Assembly (NCBI GenBank): GCA_036897445.1
Contig: JAYMTL010000031.1
Coordinates: 87,319-151,318, forward strand
Length of the DNA stretch: 64,000 nucleotides
From: Pelargonium tetragonum
Lineage: Eukaryota > Streptophyta > Magnoliopsida > Geraniales > Geraniaceae
Direction of reading: 5' to 3'
The translations under genes were made by a program, and so were the position numbers. A model generated the notes under the pieces. It was not told the origin of the DNA, searched no databases, and saw nothing but the letters and a program-made list of their open reading frames with translations. Within the stretch, counting starts at the first letter, position 1, and every line of letters starts with the position of its first letter. Positions 34,687 to 47,110 of this stretch are shown here, one piece after another.

Positions 34687-36704
34687 ATTTATTAGCTTTG
34701 ATTCGAAATTTCGTTGAGGAGTTGCTCTTTCTCTTGTTTCTTTCTAAGGTTATGTCACGGAAAAGGCCGTACAGTAAAATATGATATAGTTCTAGTGAGT
34801 AAGTAGGTCAAGAAGAATAGGATAGAGAGTCGCAGGGTAGAGTCAGGCCCAAACCAGATATGTCAGTATATCAAGAATCGTAAGCATAAGAATATGCAGC
34901 AGTTCCTGTTTCTAGGGTTTCCGATATCAGGGGTATAAAGTAGAGATGGATTTGTTATTAGTTAGGGTGCTTTTCCAAAGAGAAGTTTGTACTAAATAGG
35001 AGTTGGAGAGCATAGATCTAAAGAAAGGAAGCCATTCCATTCAATAAAGATATAGTCAAAATCAGTGGTAAACGGGTCAACGAGGGCCTTAATCGGTACC
35101 TAAACTATAAAGAAATTTCTAGACCAAAACTTTAGCATTATCTTGTACTCTTGAGAATTAAGTTTCTTCATTTGAGCTCTGCAGGATTGAAAGTGAATGC
35201 GTTTCTGGCTAAGCTGTGTTTTCTCGACTAAAGTTAGGTTTTCCGGGATACTCGTAATGAAAATAGGTTTTCTTAGAGCGGGGCTTCGTTGAACTAGGTT
35301 AAGCTTTAGCATTTTGAGATAGAAAGTAGATTCAAAAGTTTGGGCTTAGCTCTTCCTCTTGTCTTGTCAGGTATTCTAGGTTATCTGCTTAACGAGGGCG
35401 TAGAAAGAGTCATTAAGAGAGGCAGCAAGTCGGAGTCCATTCTGTAGGTTGGTTTGCTAGTCCGAAAGTAAAGTATTGTGGGATTATCCCCTTTTTGAGT
35501 TACTGTCTTTCTATATTCCAAAGAATGATAATTCTAAAGAAAGTCGTGACGCAGGTCAGGTCAAAGGGAATAATTCTAAGTTTATCTAGTATTGAGATTT
35601 TCAATTAGCATGGGGTGTGCACAAGCTCTTAATGAGCTGCGGAATTCAGGGGATCCAAAGTAGAGGTTCTAGTAAGGGCCTGGTTGCAACTAAATGAAAT
35701 AGAGGTTAGGTCTAGATCTGAATAAGGGTATTCGAGAAGAAATTTGGGATTGGAGCCTGTTACTTTCCTTAGCAGGGTTTCCTTTAGGTAGTAAGAGGGC
35801 CAAAGGAAGGTAAGCTTTTTTTATAATCAATTTCTAAAGCCAGTCTCTTTTTCGATAAAGACGAGAAAGGTATATAGGGAGCTTAATATAGAGATTTCCT
35901 GTTGTTGCACTCTCTTTCTTTCTTAGGGACTCACCATATAGGACTTTTATTTATAGGTAGGGGGTTTCTCATTCTAAGTAGCGGTTTTATAAAGAAGAAA
36001 AAACTATAGTTAGGGCTTAGTTTGCAAAGACGGGCTAACCTGTGTTTTAGTAAGGGGGCGTACAATAAGTTCTGTTATTCTTGCAATTCCTGGGTCGTTG
36101 TTATCCTGAGTCCCCGGTTTTATGGGAGATCTTGGCTGATAATGTGTAGTAAGCTTGATTGTTTACACGGGAATTGGAATTTCCAGGTTGGAGGGCTTTT
36201 TCATTCCTTTTTTGATAGTCAATCTTGTATTTATAGGCGCTAGAAGAGGTATCTGAAGGTTAGAGGCAGAGCATAGGCTGGAGCAAGTCAAGTTTAGAGT
36301 CTTTCTAAGGAATCTAGTAACAGAACGAGGTCAATTCATTTCCTTTTGATAGGTTTTTCTAGTTCCCACAGGCTGGGATTTCTAAACTGGTTAACGAAGA
36401 GCTAATCTACTCCCTAAAGCAATTCATTCAAAAGAAACCTAGTCAAAAAGGGATGAGAATTCTAAATAGGTTGAGTGGGAGCTTACTGGGCATATGAACT
36501 CTGGGTTTAATGCGTGGAAATGGGCGTACAGGAGAAGGTAGGTAGATGCTATTAGCGGGTTAGCTGGGATTGATTATTGGGTAGTGGAGTCAAATATGAA
36601 AGTAAGGAGATCCCTTCCCAAGTTAAAGTGCTTTTGGATTTTCTTGTTGTTAAGTAGGCTACCTCAGGCTTTCTGATCAATAGGGAGTGAATTTCTTCTC
36701 TGTA

Positions 36705-36865
36705 AAAGTAAGCAATTCAAGAATGATATAGTAAAAACCAGTGCTAAAGAGTAGGGAACCGCCTAAATGAGTATCAAAACTTAGTATAATAAATGAAATT
36801 CTAGGTAAAAACACTAGCCTTGTTTGCTTGAATCCCCAATCCGGTTTACGAGCTTTAACTGGAAA
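36705..36865 (+). repeat. Diverged direct repeat, copy 2 (partner 33996-34165)
   Basis: Same order of markers as copy 1, ending in AGCTTTAACTGGAAA. The GCAAGCTTGC element of copy 1 is absent here. Confidence 0.55.
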
Positions 36866-37084
36866 GTAAGAAAGAAGTAAGTACTGTGTTGCTGACTTGC
36901 TTACTTAACTAGTCTCTGTAATTTCATTTCTTCTTAGTCCTATAAGTTTATACAAGTGCTGTCACAAGGCAAACTTCTTTACTAACTTGGACATTTAGGG
37001 TTATGGTTGGACCAATTTAGAACCACACTATTTATTAACGGGTTATGGCTAATCTTGCTTTTGGGGTATTGCTTCTGTGCTTTG

Positions 37085-37690
37085 GTATAAGTCCTAAGTC
37101 AAATACAGGGTAAGAAGAATATTGGGGTTATAGTTTAGTCAGGTATACTCATTACACTAAATAGGTGCCAGGTCTTCTAATAGGTAGATCCCATTCATAG
37201 GCATGTAAGCTAGGCATGCTTTGAACAATAACATAAAGGAAATCCTGCTAATTTGTATTTGTTAGACCTGTATTTTCTACTTATAAGTTCTTGGGTATTA
37301 CTCTAGCTTTTGCTCCTGGTAAGTCTTTCTACTTTTATAGCTCCTGCAAAGTAAGTTAAGAATCAAAAAGTGGGTAAATAAAATATTTTAGTTGAAGTCT
37401 TTATCTGGGTAGTGTAAGTAGATATATTCCCTATAAGAATTAGCTCGGGTATTACTAACGTCTGCACAATGGAGTCAAGGTTTAACACAATGGGTTTGCA
37501 CTTTTTTTCATCTCTCTAGCTTTAACAAGTCTTTGGGATTCCTATAATAATTCGTAAGAAATTTTAGAGTAGCTCTGATTCTTTTAAGTTAAGTAAGTAC
37601 CGGGTATAGCTCTTACGCAAAGGTATAGAAAACAGTTATAGGTATATAGATAATAACGTAATAACCAAGTCGAGCTTCTCAGTATTCTCA
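37085..37690 (+). repeat. Diverged repeat paired with 15523-16195
   Basis: It starts with the exact 16-mer GTATAAGTCCTAAGTC and ends with family A copy 3 (TAGCTCTTACGCAAAGG, then an AAAACAGTTATAGG segment, then TAATAACCAAG near 37655). The 19-base string at 37412-37430 recurs at 10803-10821 with one change. Confidence 0.5.
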
Positions 37691-39197
37691 GTAAAGGAAA
37701 TCTTTGTTAGAGCTTAATTTTAAGGGTAGAGATTTCCTTTTGGGGTTTATATTATTAGCTTCTATTTATAGTTATAGATCATAAGAAGTGTAGTTATTTT
37801 CTAAAAGCAGGTACTCATAGTAAATCTTCAAATAACCCGTTGTAAATGCTTAACTCATTGGGATTTTAGGTTGTGTTGGTTTAAAGGGATTCCAATAATA
37901 GTGAGTTGCCCTTTCCTTTTTTTTTTCTTTTATATAATAAACCTGGATTTTCCTTACTTATAAGCAAGATAAAATTTCTTATGTCAGAAACTCCTTTAGT
38001 TAGTAAATCCTTCGTTTTAAGCAAGACTCTAAGTTAGGGATTAGGTGAATTTTAGAAACTATAGACCTTGCGTGTTACATTTATAAACTTAAGCGCCAAA
38101 TACAGTGTACTCAATACTTATTTATATGGGGGCCTTTGGTTACAATACCCTTTAAATTAAAGCAACTAAGTTTTCGATTGTCTACCATACCATAACCGCC
38201 GGCCAGGTCTTTCCCTACTGGGCCAGGAGAATGAAAAAAGAGAGTACAAGTAGATATCAATTAGAATAAAAAAAGCACTAGTAAAACTAAGTGTATGTCT
38301 TAATAAAGGTTAAAAAGCTCCTTTACTTTACAGGGGCGTTATCTTAAGGATATTATACTACAGAATTCACATTAATAAAAAAAAAAGGAGGAATTCAAAT
38401 GAGTAAAGAGTTCCAATTCTTGAGAATAAAGAGACTTTTAAAAGTATAACTAAAGCTATAAAGTAATGAGTTCCAGTCCAGCAAGTCAAGTAAGGTAGAG
38501 CGGGAATAAAGGGCTAAAAACTAAGGGAATCTTATACAACAAACAAAAAGGATTTAGAAACCGATACTAACTGCAGGTCAATTTCTTTTTATTTACAGAT
38601 AGCTATGTTTCCGTTCAAGTGCTTAGGAATCGAAAAACCCCTAAGGAAAGTTCATTAACAAGTAGCTGCGTTTTCTCGTCTGTAAAGTCAGAGTGTAAGG
38701 AAAATCCTAACAACCGGTAGCCTCTTTAACTTTAACAAATAGGATGAAACTTGTAATAGGAATGAATATAAAAGAAAGTCTTAACAACTTAACAAATAAA
38801 TAGAAAGAATTTTCATAGGAGTGCTCTTTCTATCTGGTAATAACAAGCTTTTTTTCTTCAAGAAACTTATTAACATAGCTACGTTTCCTGCTTCGTAAGT
38901 AAGGAAAACTCAAAGGGATAGCTGTAAAAGTTAGGAATAGAAAATAGGTATTTTGAAGAGTCTAATTAATAGAGAGTAATAGTAATAGAAGAGCGCACGC
39001 AAGTTATAAGACAGGTACAATTAGGTATAGCTCATAAGAAAAGAGGTTTACAGATGTTCCCGTTGTTGATTACTGGTAACGGGGATTCCTTGTTTACAGT
39101 TACACCCATTAAAAAGGGGGAGGTACCCTCCAACCTTGTTTTCGTGAAAGAATTTCTAAAGCCTTCGAGGCGCTAGCTTTTCGAGTTAAAAAACACA

Positions 39198-39212
39198 AGG
39201 CAATGCAATTGA
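39198..39212 (-). repeat. Variant of the dispersed 15-mer
   Basis: It reads AGGCAATGCAATTGA on the plus strand. It differs from the reverse complement of the main 15-mer (AGGTAATGTAATTAA) at three transition sites, and is identical to the copy at 45610-45624. Confidence 0.6.
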
Positions 39213-39252
39213 GAGGCATTTCAAAATCTTTGTTATTTCTCAATATATACTC

Positions 39253-39268
39253 AGGTGTAACCCGGATT
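39253..39268 (-). repeat. 16-base copy of the trnE-relic 3' end
   Basis: AGGTGTAACCCGGATT is identical to 5139-5154. The identity stops within the T loop of the tRNA-like sequence, so this is a fragment copied or left over from the same tRNA-like element. Confidence 0.6.
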
Positions 39269-41625
39269 CATTTTCTTTTAGTATGTCCAGGAATCTGGGT
39301 TATTTGTTCTGTCGGATTTGAGAGCATGCCTATATAAAAAAGAGACCACTTTGATAAATTTTATTAATTTGAAACACACTCATTAAGGTAAAGAGAATAC
39401 TTCCCAACACTAAATCTTAAAAAAAGGAAATACCCGACTAATAACTCGCCTAATATATATAGCTCAAGCTTTAATGGCTTCGGCAACTCCTACGGGAGAA
39501 GCTTCCCTAATTAATATAGATAAAATCTTTGAACTTAAGAAAAGGACTTTAATACTAACTAGATACTGATACCTTGTTAGATATCTTAGCCTGATAAAGG
39601 TTTTTACAATTTTTAATATACAGTACAAATAGAGTACCGGGCCTTAACTTCTCTTTTTTCTTAGAGATCATGCATGAGGCCCTAAATACGCGACTCTAAA
39701 AATCAATGGAAGTGTGTCCTTAAATAATGAATGATATATAGGAGAGCCGTTTGACTCAACAAGTCAAAATCTATTTTATTCTTTTATGGGATTAAAGTTT
39801 TTAGTTTCTAAAACTATGAATAAAATTACCAGATTAAAATACTCAACCGAAGGCTAAGGCTTTTCTTGGACAATAATAAAGAGAGCTATATCTACATAAA
39901 CCTTATGGATGACTTCTTTTACGTGCCTTTGTCCTACTAGTTGAAGTTGGATTTTCCTATTCCATTTTGCATACATTGAGAATTTTAAGTATATATGAGG
40001 CTCTCTCCTTGATTATAGAACTCTAAATAAGCAGCTTACGCCCCCGGTGGAATGGATAGGGTACTCAGTTTCTTTTATAGAGACTAAATACTAGGAAGGA
40101 ATAGGCTTTTTCACACGAATATCTTATATCTTTAATAAACTCGTATCTGTTCTCGTAAAAAAGATATGCCGTATATAGGAGCTTAGACTTACCGACTGAA
40201 GTAAAAGCTGTTAAGTTAGAACTCAGTTAATAGTAAGACTACTAGGGAATCCCCTATGTCATTACTCTTTCCCAATCAACTATATTCTTTGTATTTTTGT
40301 ATCTATTTTCTTGACATCAACATCAACAATTTTGCTATATACCCTTTTTTATTTATCTCTGGGGATACGTACTGTCCCTTTTAGATTTCCATTTTTTTAG
40401 TCTTAGCAAAAAGGTGAAAATATCGAGGAGGGGCCTTATTATAGATATATGTTTCAATAAAAAAACTTAATCGCTTTTAATTAATGAATCCTAATGAAGA
40501 ATATTACCATTGGTAAAGAATAGCATAAGTAAGCTAGCGTGCATTACTAGCATAAACAACTTATTACTAAGTATTTCGAATATTCTAGTCAAAAATCTAC
40601 CGACTAAGCTAAATTATTCCTCATCTATCCAACAACTAATGAGGCTATTATCCTTAGTTTTTTTTGTCACTGTCATTCATTAATCACGATTTCTCTCTAT
40701 CATTTTTTATATATTATAGGTTATACCAACATAAACAGGGGGGTCTTGATGGTGGAGGATACGAATGCCGAGAAGGTCTTGGGGTTTATCGAAGTTTATG
40801 GGGTATTTAGCAAGATTACAGAGGTTCCTTGTGGTAATATAATCCTACGTTTTTACGTATGAACGAGAACTCACTTTTTACTACAGGCATCCATATACGA
40901 CTTGAATCTTTAATTGACCCAGCTAAAATAGCTGGCTCTAATATATCAATATAGTTACGCTATTGTTTTCTTCAGAAGGAAAATGAACTGCATTAAAAAA
41001 AGTAGATTCATAGGAAGAGTTTCATACAATATTGCGTACACGCGTATTTTTCTGTTCTCTGTCGGAGAAAAAGAGAGTTTTATAGATATAAAAAGTAAAG
41101 CATTCTTACGGACTGAATTCTTAAAAGGTAACAGTAAAGCACAGAAAACTCGTTATTTTGAGGTAAATAATCTGTAAACTACAATCCTACATACACTTAT
41201 TCGTTAAAAAACTTGGGACCTTACCTCCTCGTTTAAAGTACTACCTTTTTGTTAATAAGACCACAAAAGAGGCCATATCCCCCGGTTCGTTAAGGAGCTC
41301 GTATCCCACTTAAGATATGTTTTTACTTATCAATACAAGAGGTTTGTAAGACAAATTACTTAAGATCAAGGGTCAGTTTAGTAGTATATATTTGGAGAAC
41401 AGACATGGAATTTCTAAGGTTAATAAACTATGTAACATCAGTTATGGGTTAGTATGGAATTCTCGTAGGATTGTCTCGTAGTAAATCCCTTTTTAATAAG
41501 GAGGATCCGCTTGTATTTTTATTGAATTAAGATTTCATTTAGTACAAAAAGCTAGTTATATAGTTGAGTGAGAACTAAGCGGCTCTTTTCATAATAAAGC
41601 AAACCTACCAGCTTTTTTTTTAATT

Positions 41626-41699
41626 ACGCTACACTCAGTGTTACTTTGTAGAGTGTTCACCAACAAAAATTATCGAAGTTGGTTCAAATCCTTTTACAT
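41626..41699 (+). pseudogene. trnW(CCA)-like tRNA relic
   Basis: The 74-base span has the length of plant tRNA-Trp and aligns with it without gaps from GTAGAG onward: the D arm end, CAAAA of the anticodon loop, and GGTTCAAATCCT of the T arm. The anticodon CCA is not intact (CAAC in its place), and neither anticodon nor acceptor stem pairs well. The isotype assignment is by best visual fit. Confidence 0.45.
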
Positions 41700-44698
41700 C
41701 ATTACATCGACCTTATACATGCAACTTAGAAGTGTGTAGTTATGAAATCACTTAAAATAGGATCATTATATTTAAACTGTTTGATATCCTTTGAGGCAAC
41801 CCATTTACATTTTAGCAAGTTCTTCCTTACAAAGCTTTTTATATCAGTTTTATGCATATCTCCTTTGAACCAAATAGAAAGAGTTTCTACTAGTTTCGAT
41901 AATAGGGGCTAACTCAAGGACTCAAGGGATCCGCTGCCTGGTGGTGAGGGCTTAATAAGGTCTTTTCTTAGTTAATCTCAGAATCCAATATTTTTGGGGA
42001 GGCTTATTTGAATCCTTGTATATCTTGATTGGAAAATTCGACTTTCTTTATGACATAGTAGTATTGGAAGGGTGCAAACTTCGACTGAGACCTCGTCATT
42101 TTCGGTACCCATTCCCTCTTTCTCGATGCATTCCTCTAGAGCCTAGTTAAGAAAAAGACTTTATTTTATATAGAATTTAAAGGTGAAATCCTTCATCCTA
42201 TACTTTTTAGGAGCTCCTTAACCCACAAGTTAAATAGTATTATGATAGATAATATGTAAATGATCGCTACTCTATCTTTGAAGATTCAAATCAACTTAGC
42301 GAAAAATTTAAGCCTACGGTCCAATGCTTGTTTTATCTTATAATGAAGGGGTTCTTGTGTAAATATTGAAAGATAATTATGTGATTTCATTTTTAATGGT
42401 TGTCTCTCTCGTCATTTTAGTAAGTATTTAGTATAAAAATGAGTAAATAGTTCTTTTTTTTGGATAAGTTTTCTTAGAACCCTTCGAGCCTTTAAAAGCT
42501 AAAATCAAGCTAAATAGAATATCCTTCCTTAGCTGTCAAAATCCAACTTGCTTTTTCAAATAAAGTTGAATCATAGACAAGTAAGTCAATAGTAAAATGC
42601 TCCTGTTTTGACTTAGTTGCTAAGTTAAAAGGTTTCAACTTAAATAGTTAATTAGGTAAAGAGGAGATTGGGTCAAGGCTATGTTCTTTATTTGAGCTAA
42701 TCCTTTTTGGCATTCTAATTATAGATTATAAGGAAGATTGTCAGTAATAAGATTTTTCTAAATTTCAGGTTCATGTTATAAATGAAACTACTAGGCTTGA
42801 TTGATAAAAAAGAAGATTGATACCCAGCTAAATTTGGAGAGAGTATCCACCGCTAACTAAGCACAGAAGCTCCTGTTAAAGCTTAAATAGAAGCTAATGT
42901 ACAAGGATAGAAAAGGAACCCAAAGCGTGGAGTATCAGGTTAAAGGAGTAGTACCCTTATAAACGGAGAAATACCAGTTTCCTCAACTTTAGAAAGTTAT
43001 CCGTAATAAGGAGCGCCTTAACGACTAAGGTAAAACCTAAAATTTCTGTTATAAAATTCCAAGTTATAAGTCAATTTCATTGTTATACTAAACACTAAAT
43101 TCTTTTCCCAGTCAGAGGTTCTTAAAAACTTAAGGGTCACTCCTTACAACTTTGTTAACGCTAATAACAGGTAACATAAAAAGAATTTCTACTTAATTCC
43201 CTATTATGAAGGGCGTGAAAGCTCGATGCAAACTCTCCTTTACTGTTATTTCAATTTCTTTTGACTGCCTTATCTAACTTAATTAAATTCTATCTGGTAA
43301 AGCCCATAAACCCTAAATAACCTTGCATTCCTCTTCCTGGACTTTTCGGCTTGACTTGCACTCACGATTTGTGATATACCTAACTTCATTTTAATAATTC
43401 CAATTTTAGAGTCTCCCCTTAGCTCAGAATTAGAACTTCATTGTTTCTTCAACTTTATAAAGGTATATAGGAACTCCGGATACTTCAATTGTTATAATAA
43501 GACTTTGTCTTTACATTTTATCGGGGTGGCTACTTAGCTTTAAAGCGTATACTTTTGAACTCTTACTCAATCATCCACCTTTTTTTTCATTCGGGTCCTC
43601 CCCATTTTTGATGTAGAATTCTCTAAGAGGTTGTCTATAACAAGAGTTCCTTCATTAAGATATTCCGGCCTCCTCTACCACTTATGACTCAAAAATCTTT
43701 TGGCCCGGATAATCCAACGGCCATTTCTAGAATAGGAGCACTTTCTTATTCCTATATCTTTAATATAGAATCCCCTTTTGCGCCTATTAAAGGTTCCCTT
43801 TTTCAAAATGAAAGGAGGCCCAAATATAGAAAAAGTAAGTTCTTTTTGTCTAACGGAATCCCTAATAAATCTTAGAATTAGGACCGCCCCTAAGTTAGGA
43901 AATTACTTGACTCCTGCTAGTATAGTGCCCCGCTAAAAAGGGACCCTTATAGTAGAAGCTTTGTAATGTGTTATCCTTTTTATCTGTACTTTACTTTATA
44001 AAGTTAGGGTGAACATTGGCGACTTAGAGCACAAAATTCCTTTATAAAAGCGCACAAAGTCTTACTCTTGGTTTTAGAAAGACCCCTTTAATTTAGCTTT
44101 ATAAAAAAAAGACTACATGAGACACGGAGAAATATCCCAGTATTTACGACCTAATATTATTATAAAGAATAAAATCTTAAGAGTCTCTGATCTATGATAA
44201 CTATCCTAAGACTTAAGACTAGGGGGGCACTTTTTAGAAACTAGAATAAAGGGGTGGCTAAGTAGGGTAATATTCTTAGGTTGGAACATTCATAAAACTT
44301 TTCCTGCTTCAGTGTGAGATAATAGGGGTCCGCTCGTTTGTTACAAAGCTAAAACCAGAGAGCTGCATTAGCAAGGGAATTGCTGAATATTATATAGTTA
44401 TTCTAGTAATATATGATATGTAGTAACCTTTTACCTACCTGTACCGGTACTCCAAATATTGCAGTTCTTTAAAAAAGTACTCCTAAATTTAGTCAATTAC
44501 AATATAGGATACTAGGATCCCTAGTTTTTATTGCAAAGCAAGCGAAACCCGCCGTAAGGAAAAGGAGAGATTCCCTACCACAAGAAAGATAAAGCGGATC
44601 GGGAAGGGCAAGAGTAGGTCTAATCCCTGAAGGATTAAAAAGGAGCTGTGTAACGAATTCTTACCAAGGAGGTTGAAACCGAATTATATAGGCGCAAG
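41700..44698. other. Non-coding AT-rich stretch
   Basis: No gene was recognised. A D-arm-like string CTTAGCTCAGAATTAGAAC near 43427 has no following anticodon or T arm. The 63-codon frame at 43684 matches nothing known. Confidence 0.5.
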
Positions 44699-44770
44699 GG
44701 ATTAGTAGCTGAGTGGCTTAAAATATAGATTTGTAAACTAAAAAGCTTGAACCTGGATTTCCTAGTAAAG
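44699..44770 (+). pseudogene. trnS(GCU)-like tRNA relic
   Basis: It starts GGATTAGTAGCTGAGTGG followed by CTTAA, as in plant mitochondrial tRNA-Ser(GCU), and continues with a TTTG..AAA anticodon loop in register. The anticodon has become GTA. The long variable arm expected of tRNA-Ser is reduced and the T arm is degraded to TTGAACCTGGATTTCC. By anticodon alone it would be called tRNA-Tyr, but the D arm argues for serine. Confidence 0.5.
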
Positions 44771-45000
44771 AGTTTTTCTTGGCAGTACTTTAAAGAAGTT
44801 TTGAATATATATATAATACCTGTCTTGCATAGGGTCAATTTCTTTAATAGGGGTTATATATAGAACACGGAGTATAAAAGCACTGCGCACAAAGAGCACC
44901 TTTATTAAATCCTTTAAAGTAACAAGGAATAATATATCATATTTTGACGTAGTTTACCCAGTAGTTCTATTCTATCAGAAGCTGGAAAAAGAGGCATTCC

Positions 45001-45080
45001 CGGAGACCCCGATTTGAACCTAGTCTTTTCAATTTTATAGTAAGGATTTCGGTTTCAATACTGCTACATGCCCTGTTGAG
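45001..45080 (-). pseudogene. Type II tRNA relic, possibly trnS(UGA)
   Basis: The reverse strand has ATTGAAACCGAAAT, matching the anticodon loop and 3' stem of tRNA-Ser(UGA), then a long variable segment and GGTTCAAATCGGGG with TCTCC. The spacing between anticodon and T arm suits a type II tRNA. It lies about 230 bases from the other trnS relic, on the opposite strand. Confidence 0.4.
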
Positions 45081-46279
45081 AAGTCCTAGTCAGTTTAAGC
45101 GGATCCTTAAGGGGAGTCCAAATTCCCCGTCGGATTTACCTCAATAAAAGACTAGTATTTGAGATTTTTATCAACTAGGACTCAAGGTTCCTTACTTTTC
45201 GAATAACGAGGTCTTATTTGCTTTTGTCCTACTCGAGTTTAGTGCCGACTTCGCGAATTCTACATTAGCCTGCAATCCTTTTTAGTTGACCTAACTCAAG
45301 CAAGGCACGAGGGACACCTAGCGTACCCAATAAATAGAAGTCAAAGCTTTCGCTTGAGCAATTAAAAGGTCTGCTTTTGCTATTGGTCCTAGTGTAAGGT
45401 TGACTATCCATATACTATACTTAGATAAACCTTCCTCCGTTACACTAAGTTTTGTCCTAGTTTATGTTGATCTCTTTCGGAGTATTCCGATATAGGTATT
45501 CCTTAATAGGGGTTCCCTTATACCTTATATAATATTAGCCGAAATGAAAATGACAGGATATTTCTTACTTTCCAATTTCCCTAATCGACCGGGTACATTA
45601 AAAAAGAAAAGGCAATGCAATTGAGTATGCTTTTTAGTCAGCTAGACTTAGATAGACTAAGAAAAATAAGAAAAAGACGAAAAAGGCATTCCAAAGAGGA
45701 AGAGGACCCCTAGATATTAGAGTAACTCTTTTCTAAAAGGAAATTAGAATAACCTAATATCTTTGTCACCCAACTAATATAGCCGGAAGCTTCATAAGTG
45801 TCCTATAAGCAAGGGCAGGATTCCTCTGGCTGATACATAAAACTAGAATTGCTTCCTTAATTATATCCCCATTTCTTTTTATCCGGAACTCAAGAAAAGG
45901 AACTCCTTTAAACTTTATGTGACTCCCTATTCTAAAACAAGCATAACAAGAGTCAAATCCCACTTTTCAATAGACCTAAAAACCTGAAATATCCGGCACA
46001 ACCTAATTTGTAAATAACACTTCTTACTGGAAAAAAGCCTCTCGAGTAGCTAAATTCATTTCTTATAATTGTTGGCTAGAACTTCCTAACTACTTTATTG
46101 GATTTTAGGCAGACAGCTACGTAATACACGGGTAATCCATGAGTTTCAACTCCTATCATATACACTACAAGAGAAAGTTCCCGAGCTATATTTCTTAGAA
46201 ATTATCTTAAACTCTACTCTTAACCTGTAAATTCCCAGCCTTTAAACTAGCTAAGGAAATCCTCTCCTTTTTATCATTC
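45081..46279. other. Non-coding AT-rich stretch
   Basis: No gene was recognised. The 65-codon reverse frame at 45766 matches nothing known. A variant of the dispersed 15-mer lies at 45610. Confidence 0.5.
45610..45624 (-). repeat. Variant of the dispersed 15-mer
   Basis: It reads AGGCAATGCAATTGA on the plus strand, identical to 39198-39212. Both are preceded by an A-rich run. Confidence 0.6.
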
Positions 46280-47110
46280 TTTTACTTACTCAGTAAGCTC
46301 CCTTTCAATGAACAAAAGCGACCTCATCTCGATAGAATTGGAATTTGTTAGCAAATCTATCTCCTCTTCCCAAAGCTTGATGAATTTTTCTGTTGAGGAG
46401 AATGACTGCCCAGGAGAATCTTTCTAATTGACTTTTATCGCCGTCAAATGCAAGAGCCCTTATTGGTTCGAACAAAGAAAGAGGATTGATAGTTGGGTTC
46501 GGAAAGAGCATGTACAAGAAGTCAAGTCAACGAAGTGGGAAACTGATGTTGAGAGTCCTCTATTCTTATGTATCTATCATAAACTAAGATTGATTATCAT
46601 CCTTTGCTCGCTAAGACTCTTCCATTAGAACAATTCCTTGATTGAAAGAACTTATATAAAGCTCGATTTCCTTTTATAGAGAATCCCTAAGTTGAGGTAG
46701 GAGTCTACTCTTTCTCTCCTCTTTGGTCTTTCTCTTGTTAGAGCGCGTTTGAATCCACTTAGGTTCGGATAGACTCGAGTCTTAGAGATTAATTGAACCC
46801 AAGCAAGAGTCTTGCCCACTGAAACACATATATTAGCTTTAATTCGTTTCCAATTTAGTATCTAGTCTCTTATTCTTACTCTCACCTTCAATTCCGGTTA
46901 TGATGTCTACTCTGATTCAGGTCCTATGTCCACCCCTGTCCAGCCTGTATGAAATTTCACAGGTAGACCCAAATTGCGGTAATCTTGTAACACCGCTTCC
47001 ATTAGACCCATATGAATAGGGACTGAATTGAATCTATACATAAGAGATGTAAAGATGTGGAAAGTTCTGGATTTCAACAATGCTTTCAATTTGACTTTGA
47101 ATTCCATATT
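46280..47110. other. Higher-GC island resembling ordinary angiosperm mtDNA
   Basis: Sampled lines have about 43-52% GC (46441 and 46921) against about 35% outside, close to the usual 43-46% of angiosperm mitochondrial DNA. The island carries three overlapping open frames of 66-70 codons (46305-46517 minus, 46428-46628 plus, 46907-47107 minus). None is identified with confidence. It may be younger or less decayed DNA than its surroundings. Confidence 0.5.
46907..47107 (-). CDS. Unidentified 66-codon open frame in GC island
   Basis: ATG-started and protein-like in composition, ending in a Gly, Pro and Trp containing tail (GLPVKFHTGWTGVDIG). It could be a fragment of a larger reading frame, possibly from a retroelement or another inserted gene, but I see no catalytic motif and name no family. 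The higher GC of the island makes chance frames likelier. Confidence 0.25.
   Translation of the reverse strand: MEFKVKLKALLKSRTFHIFTSLMYRFNSVPIHMGLMEAVLQDYRNLGLPVKFHTGWTGVDIGPESE

Larger units (their letters stand above)
32600..38000. other. G/T-biased block of diverged repeats
   Basis: A non-coding block with higher GC in places (about 43-45% near 34200 and 36060) and a consistent plus-strand G/T bias. Marker phrases recur: CTGAAC leading to GGGRCAAAGTT at about 33434 and 34378; a TTCAA to TAAACGGGTC segment at about 33998, 35038 and 36710; and AACTTAGTATAAT at about 34075 and 36778. The 73-codon frame at 36022 and other short frames match nothing known. Confidence 0.5.
38001..41625. other. 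Non-coding AT-rich stretch
   Basis: No gene was recognised. A tiny frame at 38400-38450 (16 codons) has a strong GGAGG-like string seven bases before its ATG, which is probably chance because plant mitochondria do not rely on such sites. The 64-codon frame at 40983 matches nothing known. Confidence 0.5.

Noticed and set aside
38382-38450. GGAGG before an ATG with a 16-codon frame
   Set aside because: A bacterial-type ribosome binding site has little meaning in plant mitochondria, and the frame is tiny.
43420-43490. tRNA D-arm-like string CTTAGCTCAGAATTAGAAC
   Set aside because: No anticodon stem or T arm follows.
46907-47107. LINE-like resemblance of the string YRFNSVPI
   Set aside because: The match is about eight residues long, with no reverse transcriptase motif nearby. 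It is too short to name a retroelement.
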